A DNA stretch of 52,312 nt from Clostridia bacterium (GCA_017430135.1 JAFRNM010000015.1:1-52312); one strand, 5' to 3'; positions 9,036 through 17,065 are shown, numbered from the stretch's first letter. Numbers and translations are program-made. Notes: a model not told the origin generated them from the sequence alone.

Positions 9036-9491
9036 ATGTATATAGATGATGTCCTAGAACAATATAAAGATAAAAAAATAAAATTATTTGTTGATATGGA
9101 TGGCGTTATAGCTGATTATGAAGTAGGATTAGCGCGTGATTACGATAAAAAAAGACCTTTAAAATCAAATATAAAAAAGTTAAAAGAAATTTCTGAAAAT
9201 CCTAATATAGAAATGAATATTCTTTCAGTTACAAGATATGATAAAGGATTTGAAGAAAAAAATATTTGGCTTGATAAATATGCGCCATTCTTTCAAAAAA
9301 AGAATAGAAATATAATTTCAAGGGAAAGCAATGGATTTGAAAAATCTTCAATATTAAAAGCCAACTTTATTAAAGGAATTAAAAGAAATAAAATTATTAT
9401 CATAATAGATGATGATCCGCTTGTTTTAAAGAGAATACATAAAGAAAACGAAGATGTTGTTTTACTAAAAGATACAGCTTTAGTAAAATAA
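9036..9491 (+). CDS. HAD-like (5'-nucleotidase-like) protein, 151 aa
   Basis: HAD motif I is F-V-D-M-D-G-V-I-A-D-Y (about residues 19-29), the form seen in 5'(3')-deoxyribonucleotidases and polynucleotide-phosphatase relatives. Motif II may be L-S-V-T-R, a Lys-rich segment follows, and motif IV is I-I-D-D-D-P (about 127-132). The protein lacks a large cap, so it is a minimal HAD. The substrate is unknown. It probably shares rho's transcript in part. Confidence 0.7.
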   Translation: MYIDDVLEQYKDKKIKLFVDMDGVIADYEVGLARDYDKKRPLKSNIKKLKEISENPNIEMNILSVTRYDKGFEEKNIWLDKYAPFFQKKNRNIISRESNGFEKSSILKANFIKGIKRNKIIIIIDDDPLVLKRIHKENEDVVLLKDTALVK

Positions 9492-9524
9492 TTTTAAAAA
9501 AGTATTGTACTATTCATTCAGGTG

Positions 9525-9553
9525 TTGACAAGATTTTTTTCATGTGATATATT
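9525..9553 (+). promoter_or_regulatory. Strong promoter, TTGACA-17-TATATT
   Basis: TTGACA (9525-9530), 17 bp, TATATT (9548-9553) with an extended TG at 9545-9546. It drives the exported-protein gene at 9593 and is one of the best sigma-A matches in the window. Confidence 0.8.
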
Positions 9554-9592
9554 ATTCAAGGTTTTTTAAAAAATAAAAAGGAGGAATTTAAA

Positions 9593-10279
9593 ATGAAAAA
9601 CAAAAACGTAATTATTGGAATCGTTGTAGCTGTTATAGTTGCTGCAGTTGTAGCTTTTGTATTTATATTCTCAAACAACAATACAACAACACCAACAACA
9701 GGTTCTAATGAAAAACAAGAAAATGGAAACTCAACAGTTTCTGAAAACAAGGATGTTGAAGCAATAGACAACAATGATAATTACTACATTTCAGTTAAAG
9801 GAAAAAAATTCAAAGTAGGAGATAAAATTTCTAATGTAAAAACAGTTGGATTAAAACAACAAGACAAAGTTTTATCTGAAAAAATTAAGAAAAATGTTTA
9901 TCTTATAGGAGCAGATGAAATTGAAAATGAAGCAGGAAATAGTGTATTTGGTCTAACACCATATAACCCAACTGAAGATACAATTACAGTTGCAGACGCT
10001 GTTATTGGTGCATGTGATGTAGGTGAATATGCATATTCTAAAATTTCTAAAGATGTATTAGATTTAGATATTGAAGTTGGTGGAATCAAATTAGGTGATT
10101 CATTAGAAGATGTTGAAAAAATATATGGTAAAACAGATAACGTATATACATCAGAAAGCCTAGGATACAAAAAATATACATATAAATCTAGTGAAGCATT
10201 TAGATCATACGAAATTACAATAGATAAAGAAGGAAAAGTTTCTCAAATCTATTGGAAAAACTTAGCTTATAATAATTAA
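9593..10279 (+). CDS. Membrane-anchored exported protein, 228 aa
   Basis: Residues 5-27 are a long hydrophobic anchor (VIIGIVVAVIVAAVVAFVFI), followed by a Thr/Asn/Glu-rich linker (about 28-60) and a soluble domain rich in Tyr, Lys and Gly. The C-terminal part (GGIKLGDSLEDVEKIYGK ... YEITIDKEGKVSQI) resembles small repeat domains of exported clostridial proteins where a 'G-D-S-x-x-x-V' helix follows a strand. No catalytic motif is visible. It is monocistronic, with a strong promoter and its own terminator, which suggests high expression. Confidence 0.7.
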   Translation: MKNKNVIIGIVVAVIVAAVVAFVFIFSNNNTTTPTTGSNEKQENGNSTVSENKDVEAIDNNDNYYISVKGKKFKVGDKISNVKTVGLKQQDKVLSEKIKKNVYLIGADEIENEAGNSVFGLTPYNPTEDTITVADAVIGACDVGEYAYSKISKDVLDLDIEVGGIKLGDSLEDVEKIYGKTDNVYTSESLGYKKYTYKSSEAFRSYEITIDKEGKVSQIYWKNLAYNN

Positions 10280-10290
10280 TATAAAATAGT

Positions 10291-10320
10291 AGAGTAGTTA
10301 ACATATAACTGCTCTTTTTA
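10291..10320 (+). terminator. Intrinsic terminator
   Basis: AGAGTAGTTA (10291-10300) pairs with TAACTGCTCT (10306-10315), including one G-U, around a 5-nt loop, then TTTTTA. It ends the exported-protein transcript. Confidence 0.75.
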
Positions 10321-10366
10321 TATTTTTTTATGCATTGTAATTATTGAAAAACTAATGGTTTTTATT

Positions 10367-10408
10367 ATATACCCCCTTATTTACAAAATACCTACAAGGG
10401 TATATAAT
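10367..10408 (+). promoter_or_regulatory. csoR promoter with flanking inverted-repeat operator
   Basis: TTTACA (10380-10385), 17 bp, TATAAT (10403-10408) form the promoter. ATATACCC (10367-10374) and GGGTATAT (10398-10405) are an 8-bp inverted repeat that brackets the -35 and overlaps the -10. C/G-rich half-sites of the TACCC/GGGTA kind are known for CsoR repressors, so autoregulation is the simplest reading. The wide spacing, 23 bp between half-sites, is unusual. Confidence 0.6.
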
Positions 10409-10425
10409 ATAGTTGGAGGTAAGGA

Positions 10426-10725
10426 ATGAAAGAAGGGAATTGTTGTAATAAAAAAACTAAAAGAGGAGCAGATGAAAAGAAATTAATAACAAATAGATTA
10501 AATAGAATAAGTGGTCAAATCAATGGAATAAAGAAAATGATTGAAAATGATACTTATTGTAATGATGTTTTAATACAATTAAAAGCTGTTGAAAGTTCTA
10601 TTCAAAGTTTATCAAATCACATATTAGAAAATCATTTATATAATTGTGTAACAAGAGATTTGGAAAATGGAGAACTTGATACAATAGATGAATTAATTAG
10701 TTTGTTTAAGAGATTTAATAAATAA
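10426..10725 (+). CDS. csoR: CsoR-family metal-sensing repressor, 99 aa
   Basis: An all-helical tetrameric repressor of the CsoR/RcnR family. The conserved L-x-R-I-x-G-Q-I-x-G-I-x-x-M-I helix is at residues 25-39. Cys45, His70 and Cys74 have the 25- and 4-residue spacings of the Cu(I) C-H-C site in CsoR, which argues for copper rather than nickel/cobalt or persulfide sensing. An extra Cys-Cys (residues 6-7) lies in the disordered N-terminus. It is followed by a Cys-rich small gene in the same operon; no copper ATPase is nearby in the window. Confidence 0.88.
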   Translation: MKEGNCCNKKTKRGADEKKLITNRLNRISGQINGIKKMIENDTYCNDVLIQLKAVESSIQSLSNHILENHLYNCVTRDLENGELDTIDELISLFKRFNK

Positions 10726-10759
10726 TAAATCTAATATAACTAAGGAAGGAGGGGAAAAT

Positions 10760-10909
10760 ATGGAAAAATTCGTAAGATGTGAAAAATGTGGAGCAATGGT
10801 TAAAGTATTAATAGATTGCACTTGCAAGGATTGTGGTATCAAATGTTGTAATGAAACTATGAAAGAAATATCAGAAGAAGATGCAAAAAAATATTTAGAA
10901 AATAAATAA
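10760..10909 (+). CDS. Small Cys-rich protein, desulforedoxin-like, 49 aa
   Basis: The ATG at 10760 follows a perfect GGAAGGAGGGG. The 49 residues hold seven Cys. Cys7-x-x-Cys10 and the adjacent pair Cys29-Cys30 followed by a Met reproduce the C-x2-C ... C-C pattern of the desulforedoxin / desulfoferrodoxin N-terminal iron site. Cys20, Cys22 and Cys25 are extra. It lies 34 bp after csoR, so it is likely co-expressed and may bind iron or copper. Function is unproven. Confidence 0.65.
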   Translation: MEKFVRCEKCGAMVKVLIDCTCKDCGIKCCNETMKEISEEDAKKYLENK

Positions 10910-10940
10910 ACAACTAAAAATTTTTAAAATTATTAATAAT

Positions 10941-10977
10941 AAGCTTGATAGTTAATTGTAATTATCAGGCTTTTATT
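10941..10977 (+). terminator. Terminator of the csoR operon (recurrent hairpin family)
   Basis: AAGCTTGATA (10941-10950) pairs with TATCAGGCTT with one G-U, followed by TTTATT. The same hairpin sequence, loop included, recurs near 11672, 12872, 18427 and 21823, see findings. Confidence 0.7.
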
Positions 10978-10996
10978 AAATAAAGAGAAAAAATCC

Positions 10997-11024
10997 TTGC
11001 AAATATTAAAATGTGTGCTATAAT
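10997..11024 (+). promoter_or_regulatory. Promoter of the 11046 gene
   Basis: TTGCAA (10997-11002), 16 bp, TATAAT (11019-11024). The RBS GGAGGT follows at 11032, with ATG at 11046. Confidence 0.65.
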
Positions 11025-11045
11025 TATTAGCGGAGGTATAAAAAT

Positions 11046-11663
11046 ATGGAAAATGTAAATATTGATGGTATAAATGATATTAACGTTGTTAAAAATTTAT
11101 TTGCTAGTGTTAATTGCTTAGAAGATGATAATTGTTTTTTAGTAGTTCTTAATAGAGATTATGTTGCATCTAGTATTGATACTAATAGTGTATTAACAAC
11201 TAACGCTACAATTGTAGGCGCTAAACATGGTGGTATAGCAGGTGGCATAATAGGAGGAGCAGTTGCTAATTCTATTAGTTCTACAGTTCAACAAGCCGAA
11301 ACAGAATTCAACAATAAATTAAATGATAAGCAAAAAATAATCTTTAGTAGAAATGTATATTGTGGATTTTTAATTAATGTTATTTCTAATGGAATTGGTA
11401 TTATACCACTTAAAAATAGTGGACAATTAATTCCTAAAATAAAAGATTTTATAACAGATATGGATAACTATATATTTTTAAGTAATGATGAAATAGAAAA
11501 AATGGAAATACAAAAACTACCTTTAAATTTTTCATCAAAAAAATTAGCAATCTATTTCGAAAATACAGGTGATAGATCTACACCATGGACATTACCAAAA
11601 AAACATAAATTAGTATCTTATCAACAAGAAAACTATAATAAATTAGCTAATAAATTATTGTAG
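11046..11663 (+). CDS. Hypothetical protein with Gly-rich segment, 205 aa
   Basis: The family is not recognised. Residues about 58-72 (GAKHGGIAGGIIGGAVANS region) form a Gly/Ala-rich, membrane-active-looking stretch. The C-terminal half (about 105-200) reads as a small beta domain and aligns with the next gene's product: L-I-N-V-I-S-N-G-I-G-I against L-V-L-N-F-T-E-E-G-I-G-F, D-N-Y-I-F-L-S-N-D-E-I against D-S-Y-T-F-I-K-N-E-N-I, and a shared C-terminal N-x-x-K-L-x-x-K helix. It has its own promoter and terminator. Confidence 0.6.
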   Translation: MENVNIDGINDINVVKNLFASVNCLEDDNCFLVVLNRDYVASSIDTNSVLTTNATIVGAKHGGIAGGIIGGAVANSISSTVQQAETEFNNKLNDKQKIIFSRNVYCGFLINVISNGIGIIPLKNSGQLIPKIKDFITDMDNYIFLSNDEIEKMEIQKLPLNFSSKKLAIYFENTGDRSTPWTLPKKHKLVSYQQENYNKLANKLL

Positions 11664-11671
11664 TAATAAAC

Positions 11672-11704
11672 AAAAAGCTTGATAGTTTTTATCAGGCTTT
11701 TTAT
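11672..11704 (+). terminator. Intrinsic terminator (same hairpin family)
   Basis: AAAAAGCTTGATA (11672-11684) pairs with TATCAGGCTTTTT (11690-11702) with one G-U. It closes the 11046 gene. Confidence 0.75.
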
Positions 11705-11816
11705 ATATAATAATGATCTTTAAAATAATATTTAGAAAATGATTGATTTTACACAAAAGAAGATTATTTTGACTGAGTCAGCAACTAAATAAAAAAGAAA
11801 GGAATGAAAAAATAAA

Positions 11817-12263
11817 ATGGATGAATATAATACTTTAGAAAAAGTACAAAAATTATTTGATGAAAAAGGATGCAAGGGAAAGGAAAACATATATGATGTT
11901 TTATTACTAGATACTAGAAAATATTATGGAATGGCTAAGGGGGCAGAATATCCTTTTTGGGCACTTGTATTAAACTTTACAGAGGAAGGAATTGGTTTCT
12001 TTCATTTAGTACAACCTAAATTATCTTTAAAAATATTACTTGAAAAACTAGTTATTAATAAAGATTCTTATACTTTTATAAAAAATGAAAATATTAAAAG
12101 TATTGAGGTAAAGAAATTTGCATTATTAGATAATAAAAGAAAAGAAATTATCATTAAAACCAAGGACAAAAAAGAATATTATTTATATCAAAAAATAGAT
12201 GATAATTTAATACCATATCATAATGCCAACTTTGCTAAACTAATAGAAAAATATAGTAAATAA
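11817..12263 (+). CDS. Hypothetical protein, paralogue-like to the preceding gene, 148 aa
   Basis: I do not recognise a named family. Strands FWALVLNFTEEGIGFFHLV and KEIIIKTKDKKEYYLYQK followed by a C-terminal helix (NFAKLIEKYSK) suggest a PH-like or YvbH-like domain. It matches the C-terminal half of the 11046 product but lacks its Gly-rich segment. The RBS GAAAGGAATG precedes the ATG. A tandem duplication followed by divergence is likely. Confidence 0.55.
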   Translation: MDEYNTLEKVQKLFDEKGCKGKENIYDVLLLDTRKYYGMAKGAEYPFWALVLNFTEEGIGFFHLVQPKLSLKILLEKLVINKDSYTFIKNENIKSIEVKKFALLDNKRKEIIIKTKDKKEYYLYQKIDDNLIPYHNANFAKLIEKYSK

Positions 12264-12351
12264 TTAAAAATACTATGCAAAATTTAGAAAAAGATGGAAA
12301 AAGTAAATTGTTCCTTTAATTTATTGCAAAATAATAAAATTTATGTTAAGA

Positions 12352-12435
12352 TATAATAGTTAATTTTAGTTTTCTGGCAATTTGCCAGTGTATATAGTAA
12401 GAGCAGATGAAGAAAGATTTTTATAATATCTTCAT
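12352..12435 (+). promoter_or_regulatory. -10 box and two leader hairpins before the XRE gene
   Basis: TATAAT (12352-12357) is followed in the leader by CTGGCAA-T-TTGCCAG (12374-12388), a near-perfect palindrome, and by ATGAAGA...TCTTCAT (12407-12435). The palindrome may be an operator for the XRE protein itself, or an RNA stem. Confidence 0.5.
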
Positions 12436-12478
12436 TTGCATGACCATAGTAAATCCAAATTTTGAAAGGAGCATAAAT

Positions 12479-12829
12479 ATGCAGAGGATTAAAAAAATTG
12501 GTCAACAAATCCGGACAGCGCGTAAGCAGAAAGAAATGAATATTTCACAGCTTGCCGAAGCAATAGGCTTAAAATCAAAAATTTATATGAGTGACATCGA
12601 AATGGGGCTTCGAATTCCTCCAAATGATGAAATCTGCCAAAAGATTGCAGAAGTTCTTGATATTGAATTTGTTTCATATGAGGAATATCGTGCTGCATCT
12701 ATTGAGGATAGCATAGAAATGTTTGAAAAGAACAAATCAAAAATAATTGCTAAAATGAATAGAGACTTCGGAACCAATTTCTCTGAAGATGACGATGATG
12801 TCATACTTAAGATTTTTGGTGCTAAATGA
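12479..12829 (+). CDS. XRE-family HTH regulator, 116 aa
   Basis: The N-terminal lambda-repressor-like helix-turn-helix is clear: I-G-Q-Q-I-R-T-A-R-K-Q-K-E-M-N-I-S-Q-L-A-E-A-I-G (residues 6-29), then recognition and dimer helices to about residue 65. The C-terminal tail is acidic (E-D-D-D-D, about 102-106). The start at 12479 follows GAAAGGAG at 12464-12471; the longer upstream frame has no RBS. Its codons (CGG, CGC, GCG, ATC) are richer in G+C than neighbouring genes, suggesting transfer. It is monocistronic with leader hairpins and a strong terminator. Confidence 0.85.
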   Translation: MQRIKKIGQQIRTARKQKEMNISQLAEAIGLKSKIYMSDIEMGLRIPPNDEICQKIAEVLDIEFVSYEEYRAASIEDSIEMFEKNKSKIIAKMNRDFGTNFSEDDDDVILKIFGAK

Positions 12830-12838
12830 ATCGGACGT

Positions 12839-12868
12839 GAGTTCGCACTTTGTGCGAACTCTTTTTTT
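12839..12868 (+). terminator. Strong intrinsic terminator of the XRE gene
   Basis: GAGTTCGCAC (12839-12848) and GTGCGAACTC (12852-12861) form a perfect 10-bp stem with a TTT loop, followed by seven T. Confidence 0.92.
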
Positions 12869-12871
12869 AGA

Positions 12872-12906
12872 TATTAGTTGTAATTATTAGGCTTTTATTA
12901 TATAAT
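12872..12906 (+). promoter_or_regulatory. Overlapping hairpin and promoter (TTGTAA-17-TATAAT) before ldh
   Basis: TTGTAA (12878-12883), 17 bp, TATAAT (12901-12906) make a promoter whose spacer contains the right arm of the ATTAG...TTATTAGGC hairpin. The same composite occurs at 18427-18468. It should start the ldh mRNA near 12913. Confidence 0.6.
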
Positions 12907-12982
12907 AAAGAAAATCGTAATATTAGTAATATTGCGAAAAAAATTTTTAAAGATAAATAGTAATTTATAAGGAGTGATGTGT

Positions 12983-13939
12983 ATGAAGAATGGAAAAGTT
13001 GTTTTAGTTGGAACAGGGTTTGTAGGCATGAGTATGGCATATACAATGTTAAATAGAGGCGGTGTAAATGAACTTGTTCTAATAGATATAGATAAAAATA
13101 AAACCATAGGTGAAGAAATGGACTTGAATCATGGAATGCCATTTGCACCACAAAAAATGACAATTAAAGCAGGAGATTATAATGAATGCAAAGATGCACA
13201 GGTTATAGTAATTACAGCAGGAGTAACTCAAAAACCTGGACAAACAAGATTAGAATTAGCTGAAACTAATGCAAAAATAATTAAAGATATTACAAAGAAT
13301 ATTATGAATAGTGGATTCAATGGTGTTATAATTGTTGCTAGTAATCCTGTTGATTTGATGACTTATGTTGTTTACAAAGTTTCAGGTCTTCCATCAAATC
13401 AAGTTATTGGTTCTGGAACTGTTTTGGATACTGCAAGGCTTAGATATATTTTATCTGATTACTTGAATGTTTCAAGTAAAAATATACATGCATATATAAT
13501 GGGGGAACATGGTGATTCTTCATTTGTACCTTGGAATCATGCTTATGTGGGCTGTAAAAAAATAACAGAAATTATTAAAAATAATAGTGACGAGGTGTGT
13601 AAATTAGATGAAATTCATCAAAATGTGGTTAATGCAGCTTATGAAATAATAGAAAAGAAGAAAGCAACATACTATGGAATAGGTATGTCTTTAAGTAAAA
13701 TTGTAAAATCAGTGTTAGATAATGATAACTCTATATTAACAGTTTCCACATTTTTAAAAGATGGTAAATACGGACAAGATGATGTATATATTGGTGTACC
13801 AGCTGTGATAAATAAAAATGGTGTCAGAGAATTATTAGAATTAGAACTTTCAAAAAATGAACAGGAAAAATTAGATAATAGTTGTAGAATAATTAAAGAA
13901 ATGAGAAAAAATTCAATAGATAAAATTATAGACGAATAA
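12983..13939 (+). CDS. ldh: L-lactate dehydrogenase
   Basis: Converts pyruvate to L-lactate with NADH, regenerating NAD+ in fermentation. The Rossmann motif is G-T-G-F-V-G (residues 10-15). The substrate loop T-Q-K-P-G-Q-T-R-L has Gln at the specificity position, as in lactate rather than malate dehydrogenases. The catalytic D-T-A-R-L-R and M-G-E-H-G-D-S (active-site His) are present. At 318 aa it is of normal length. ATG 12983 is spaced 8 nt from AAGGAG; GTG 12974 overlaps the RBS. Confidence 0.96.
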   Translation: MKNGKVVLVGTGFVGMSMAYTMLNRGGVNELVLIDIDKNKTIGEEMDLNHGMPFAPQKMTIKAGDYNECKDAQVIVITAGVTQKPGQTRLELAETNAKIIKDITKNIMNSGFNGVIIVASNPVDLMTYVVYKVSGLPSNQVIGSGTVLDTARLRYILSDYLNVSSKNIHAYIMGEHGDSSFVPWNHAYVGCKKITEIIKNNSDEVCKLDEIHQNVVNAAYEIIEKKKATYYGIGMSLSKIVKSVLDNDNSILTVSTFLKDGKYGQDDVYIGVPAVINKNGVRELLELELSKNEQEKLDNSCRIIKEMRKNSIDKIIDE

Positions 13940-14082
13940 ATACTTTATAAATAAGTATATTAGAGAATCAGTTCATAATAATTGGTAAGATAAAGCAGAA
14001 ATTTCTACTCCAATCAACCAGCTTAAAATATTATTAAGCATAGTAGATACCTCCTTCTTCTAAAGTTGTACCAAACCATCTT

Positions 14083-14286
14083 GTGAAAGTTAGGTACATT
14101 GTTATGTGCTTATGTGGAACACTAGTTTTAAAATTTTTTGATTTAATATTAAAATTGGAATACGAAAATATTTGGCTATCTGGGTTTAAGGTTGGATTTG
14201 CTACTTGGATTGGAACTATAATCAATGAATACTATCATGTTTATAAAGATAAGAAATTTTACGTTAAATCTATAAATAATAAGTAA
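14083..14286 (+). CDS. Doubtful small membrane protein, 67 aa or less
   Basis: The frame encodes two hydrophobic stretches (IVMCLCGTLVLKFFDLIL and GFATWIGTIINEYY). No RBS precedes the GTG at 14083 or the ATG at 14104, so it may be a remnant or not expressed. The rest of the 400-bp gap between ldh and the Ham1-like gene shows nothing further that I can support. Confidence 0.3.
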   Translation: MKVRYIVMCLCGTLVLKFFDLILKLEYENIWLSGFKVGFATWIGTIINEYYHVYKDKKFYVKSINNK

Positions 14287-14343
14287 TATTACAAACAAGT
14301 GCAGAGATTATAATTTTGAACATATAATTGGAGGGAATCAAAA

Positions 14344-14919
14344 ATGGATAACGAAATTGTTTTTGTAACACATAATATAGGTAAAATAAAATCAGCAGAA
14401 AAATATTTTAAAAATTTAAAATTTACAACATATAATTACGAATTAGATGAACCAAGAAGCGATGATATTCAAGAAATTGCTAAATCAAAAGTAATACAAG
14501 CATATAAAATGGTAAATAGACCTTGCATTGCACTGGATACAGATTTTAGGATTGAAGAATTGAATGGCTTTCCTAGGGCTTTTGTTAATTTTTCTCTCGA
14601 TACAATTGGAATAGGTGGGATTTTAAAATTAATGGAAAATAAGGACAATAGAAGTTGTGCATTCAATGAATGTTTGGCTTATCATGACGGAAATGAAATA
14701 CATTATTTTTACGGAAAACATCCAGGGAACTTATCATATAAAATTCAAGGATTAGATAGAAAAGAAAAATGGTCTGATTTATGGTATATATTTAAACCTA
14801 AAGGATTTGAAAAGACTTTAGCAGAAATGAATGAAGAAGAAAGAGAAAAGAGAAGGACAGTAGATGGTTCATATTCTGCACTAGAAAAGTTTGCTGAATG
14901 GTATGAAAAAAATAGTTAA
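14344..14919 (+). CDS. Ham1/RdgB-like non-canonical purine NTP pyrophosphatase, 191 aa
   Basis: RdgB/Ham1 enzymes hydrolyse dITP/XTP to monophosphates and keep the nucleotide pool clean. The N-terminal F-V-T-H-N-I-G-K-I-K-S-A replaces the usual S-x-N-x-x-K-x-x-E motif. A-L-D-T-D-F-R-I-E-E-L-N-G-F-P-R-A-F matches the central D-S/T-G-L-x-V-x-x-L-x-G-x-P-G motif but has D-F for G-L. T-L-A-E-M-N-E-E-E-R-E-K-R-R fits the C-terminal motif. It is a divergent subfamily member and its substrate could differ. RBS TTGGAGGGAA. Confidence 0.75.
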   Translation: MDNEIVFVTHNIGKIKSAEKYFKNLKFTTYNYELDEPRSDDIQEIAKSKVIQAYKMVNRPCIALDTDFRIEELNGFPRAFVNFSLDTIGIGGILKLMENKDNRSCAFNECLAYHDGNEIHYFYGKHPGNLSYKIQGLDRKEKWSDLWYIFKPKGFEKTLAEMNEEEREKRRTVDGSYSALEKFAEWYEKNS

Positions 14920-14980
14920 TGCTGAAAAGAGGAATAAAATATAGCTGTAAAAATGGTATTAAATTAATACAAAAATAATA

Positions 14981-15340
14981 AATTTGCAATGTTGGGGATA
15001 GGAAAAAAATCTTCAAAAGTGCAAATTTTTTGTTATTTTTGTAAAAATCAAGAATTTTTGAAATTTATAATAATTTGTGCAAAATTGAAAAATTACGAAT
15101 TTTCTTATTTTAGAAAAATAATGAAAAATGTAAAAGAAAAATCTAAATTCGAATTTATAAAACAGAAAAAGAAATAGAAAATAAAAATATTTTATAAAAT
15201 AATTTTAAAATGTATAAAATATAAAAACAACAGAACTTAAAAATCTTTTGAAATTAAAGAGAGGGAGGCTAGAAGAACATATATTGACTGGTCTAAATTC
15301 TTATATATAACATTGCACAAAATCAAAGTATCGGGACATT
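14981..15340 (+). repeat. Dispersed repeat, copy A
   Basis: The unit has a G-rich head (TTGGGGATAGG near 14992), about 250 bp of A/T-rich sequence, a purine-rich block GAGGGAGGCTAGAAGAA (15261-15277) and the tail CATTGCACAAAATCAAAGT (15311-15329) followed by ATCGGGACATTT. Copy B at 16700-17040 has the same order. The tail can be read as codons of a spurious N-terminal extension (MHKIKVS) of the following gene. No protein-coding content. Confidence 0.8.
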
Positions 15341-15375
15341 TAAATACTTTTTATTTAATTATTTTCGATAATTGT

Positions 15376-15404
15376 TTGCAAATGGCTGTTCGTTATGATA
15401 TAAT
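15376..15404 (+). promoter_or_regulatory. Promoter of the DinD/BRO-like gene
   Basis: TTGCAA (15376-15381), 17 bp, TATAAT (15399-15404), with an extended TG at 15396-15397. It begins about 45 bp after the repeat tail. Confidence 0.7.
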
Positions 15405-15429
15405 GTTTAAAATTAAAGGATGTGATATT

Positions 15430-16300
15430 ATGAACGATAACAAATTAGATACAATTACAAATCTGTTTGAAGGAAAAGAAATAAGAAGTATTTGGAATAG
15501 TGAAAAAGAAGAATATTTCTTTAGCGTTGTAGATGTTATAAGTGCATTAACTGATAGCAAAATACCAAAAAGATATTGGTCAGATTTAAAAAGAAAGCTA
15601 ACTGAAGAAGGTAGCCAACTGTACGAAAAAATCGTACAGTTGAAAATGCAAGCAAATGATGGAAAAATGCGTGAAACAGATACGTTAGATACTAAAGGGA
15701 TTTTAAGATTAATTGAGTCAATTCCAAGTAAAAATGCAGAGCCATTTAAACTTTGGCTTGCACAAATGGGAAAAGAAAGAATTGATGAAGTATTTGATCC
15801 AGAACTTGCTGTTAATCGTGCAGTTGATTACTATAGAAGTAAACGGATATGATGATAAATGGATTAAACAAAGATTAACTGGAGTTGTAGACAGGCATAA
15901 ATTGACTGATGTTTGGAAGGAAAGTGGTATAACTAAAAATTATGAATATGGAATACTTACAAATGAGATATATCAAGAATGGTCTGGAATGAAAGCATCT
16001 CAATATAAGGAATTTAAAGGCTTAAGGAAAGAATCTTTAAGAGATAATATGACTGATATTGAAGTAACTCTTGCAGATTTAGGTGAAATTGCAACTAGAG
16101 AATTAGTAAAAACACATAAACCATATGGTTTAAAAGAAAATAGAGAAATGGCAAAACGTGGAGGAAAGATTGCTAAAAATACACGTGATAATTTAGAAAA
16201 AGAGTTAGGAAAATCTGTTATTAGCAAGGATAATGCATTAAATTATAGCTATATTGATAATGAAAAATTAATTGAAGATAAAAAGTCAAAAAAGAAATAA
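15430..16300 (+). pseudogene. DinD/BRO-N-like protein, broken by a +1 frameshift at about 15844
   Basis: The first frame (15430-15852) has a BRO-N/DinD start: I-R-S-I-W-N-S-E-K-E-E-Y-F-F-S-V-V-D-V-I. It runs to R-A-V-D-Y-Y-R-S-K, then hits CGG ATA TGA. Removing one C at about 15844 restores K-G-Y-D-D-K-W-I-K-Q-R-L-T-G in the next frame, which continues the DinD-type sequence (L-T-D-V-W-K-E-S-G-I) to 16300. So this is one gene of about 289 aa with a one-base insertion, or a programmed shift. RBS AAAGGATG fixes the start. DinD-like proteins are damage- or phage-linked; the role is unclear. Confidence 0.8.
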
Positions 16301-16319
16301 TTAAAGGAATACAATAGCA

Positions 16320-16679
16320 ATGAAACAAATAAAAGATACAGAGTTTTTAATTATCGATTTTGAAACTATAACTCCTAAAGGAAGATCACCTGAACCAATA
16401 GAAGTTGGATTGTTGAGAATAAAGCAAAATCAAATTGATGATAAAGCATCTGTTGATTTTCTTATAAAGCCACCAGATGGATTACATTTAACCCAAATGG
16501 ATACAGATCAAACTGGAATAAAAGAAGAAGATTTAAATGATAAACCAGATGCTTTAACAGTATTAAAAATGATTGATAAATCATGTGCAAAAAAGAATTA
16601 CATTTTTATTGCACCAAATGCACATTTTGCTGAAATAAAAACAAAATATAATAAGCCACAACAAATTAAACTTTGGTAA
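16320..16679 (+). CDS. DEDD 3'-5' exonuclease-like protein, C-terminally truncated, 119 aa
   Basis: The N-terminus has exonuclease motif I, F-L-I-I-D-F-E-T-I-T-P (about residues 9-19). E-P-I-E-V-G-L-L-R-I and T-G-I-K-E-E-D-L are the usual next elements of DnaQ-like folds, and P-N-A-H-F is close to motif II. The frame stops soon after, about 60 residues short, without the H-x4-D motif III. The truncation point is where repeat copy B begins, so repeat-associated loss of the 3' end is likely. Probably inactive. RBS AAAGGA. Confidence 0.6.
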   Translation: MKQIKDTEFLIIDFETITPKGRSPEPIEVGLLRIKQNQIDDKASVDFLIKPPDGLHLTQMDTDQTGIKEEDLNDKPDALTVLKMIDKSCAKKNYIFIAPNAHFAEIKTKYNKPQQIKLW

Positions 16680-16699
16680 ATATGGAAAAGAGGAAAATT

Positions 16700-17040
16700 T
16701 GCAGTTTTGGAGGTAGGGGTTAACAATCTTCCAAATTGCAAATTTTTGTTATTCTATAAAAAATTATGATTTTTTGAAAATTGAAAATTTCGAAATTAAA
16801 ATTTATAAAACAGTAAAAGAAATAAAAAATAAAAAATCTGATAAAATATTTTTAAATTGTAAAAATTATAAAAAATAGTACTTTGAAATTTTTTGAAATT
16901 AAAGAGAGGGAGGCTAGAAGAAGCATACTTTGATAAGTCCATTTTGAAATATATAACATTGCACAAAATCAAAGTATCCGAGAACTCAAATCTATGAAAA
17001 AGAAATCGGACATTGCACAAAATGAAACTATCAGGACATT
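16700..17040 (+). repeat. Dispersed repeat, copy B (with doubled tail)
   Basis: Head TTGGAGGTAGGGG (16707-16719), A/T-rich body, AGAGAGGGAGGCTAGAAGAA (16903-16922), tail CATTGCACAAAATCAAAGT (16967-16985) continuing ATCCGAGAACTC. A second, diverged tail CATTGCACAAAATGAAACT follows at 17011. The first tail continues like copies C and H, the second like copy A (CGGGACATTT / CAGGACATTT), so two tail types sit side by side. Confidence 0.8.
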
Positions 17041-17065
17041 TATTTTATATCAATTTAGTATTTAA

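Noticed and set aside
14989..15177. Open frame of 62 codons in the A/T-rich body of repeat A
   Set aside because: No RBS, very low complexity, and the same sequence type is non-coding in the other repeat copies.
15313..15430. N-terminal extension MHKIKVS... of the DinD-like gene (and a similar one at 21966 for the acetyltransferase)
   Set aside because: It is the repeat tail read as codons; a promoter and RBS lie further downstream before the true ATGs.
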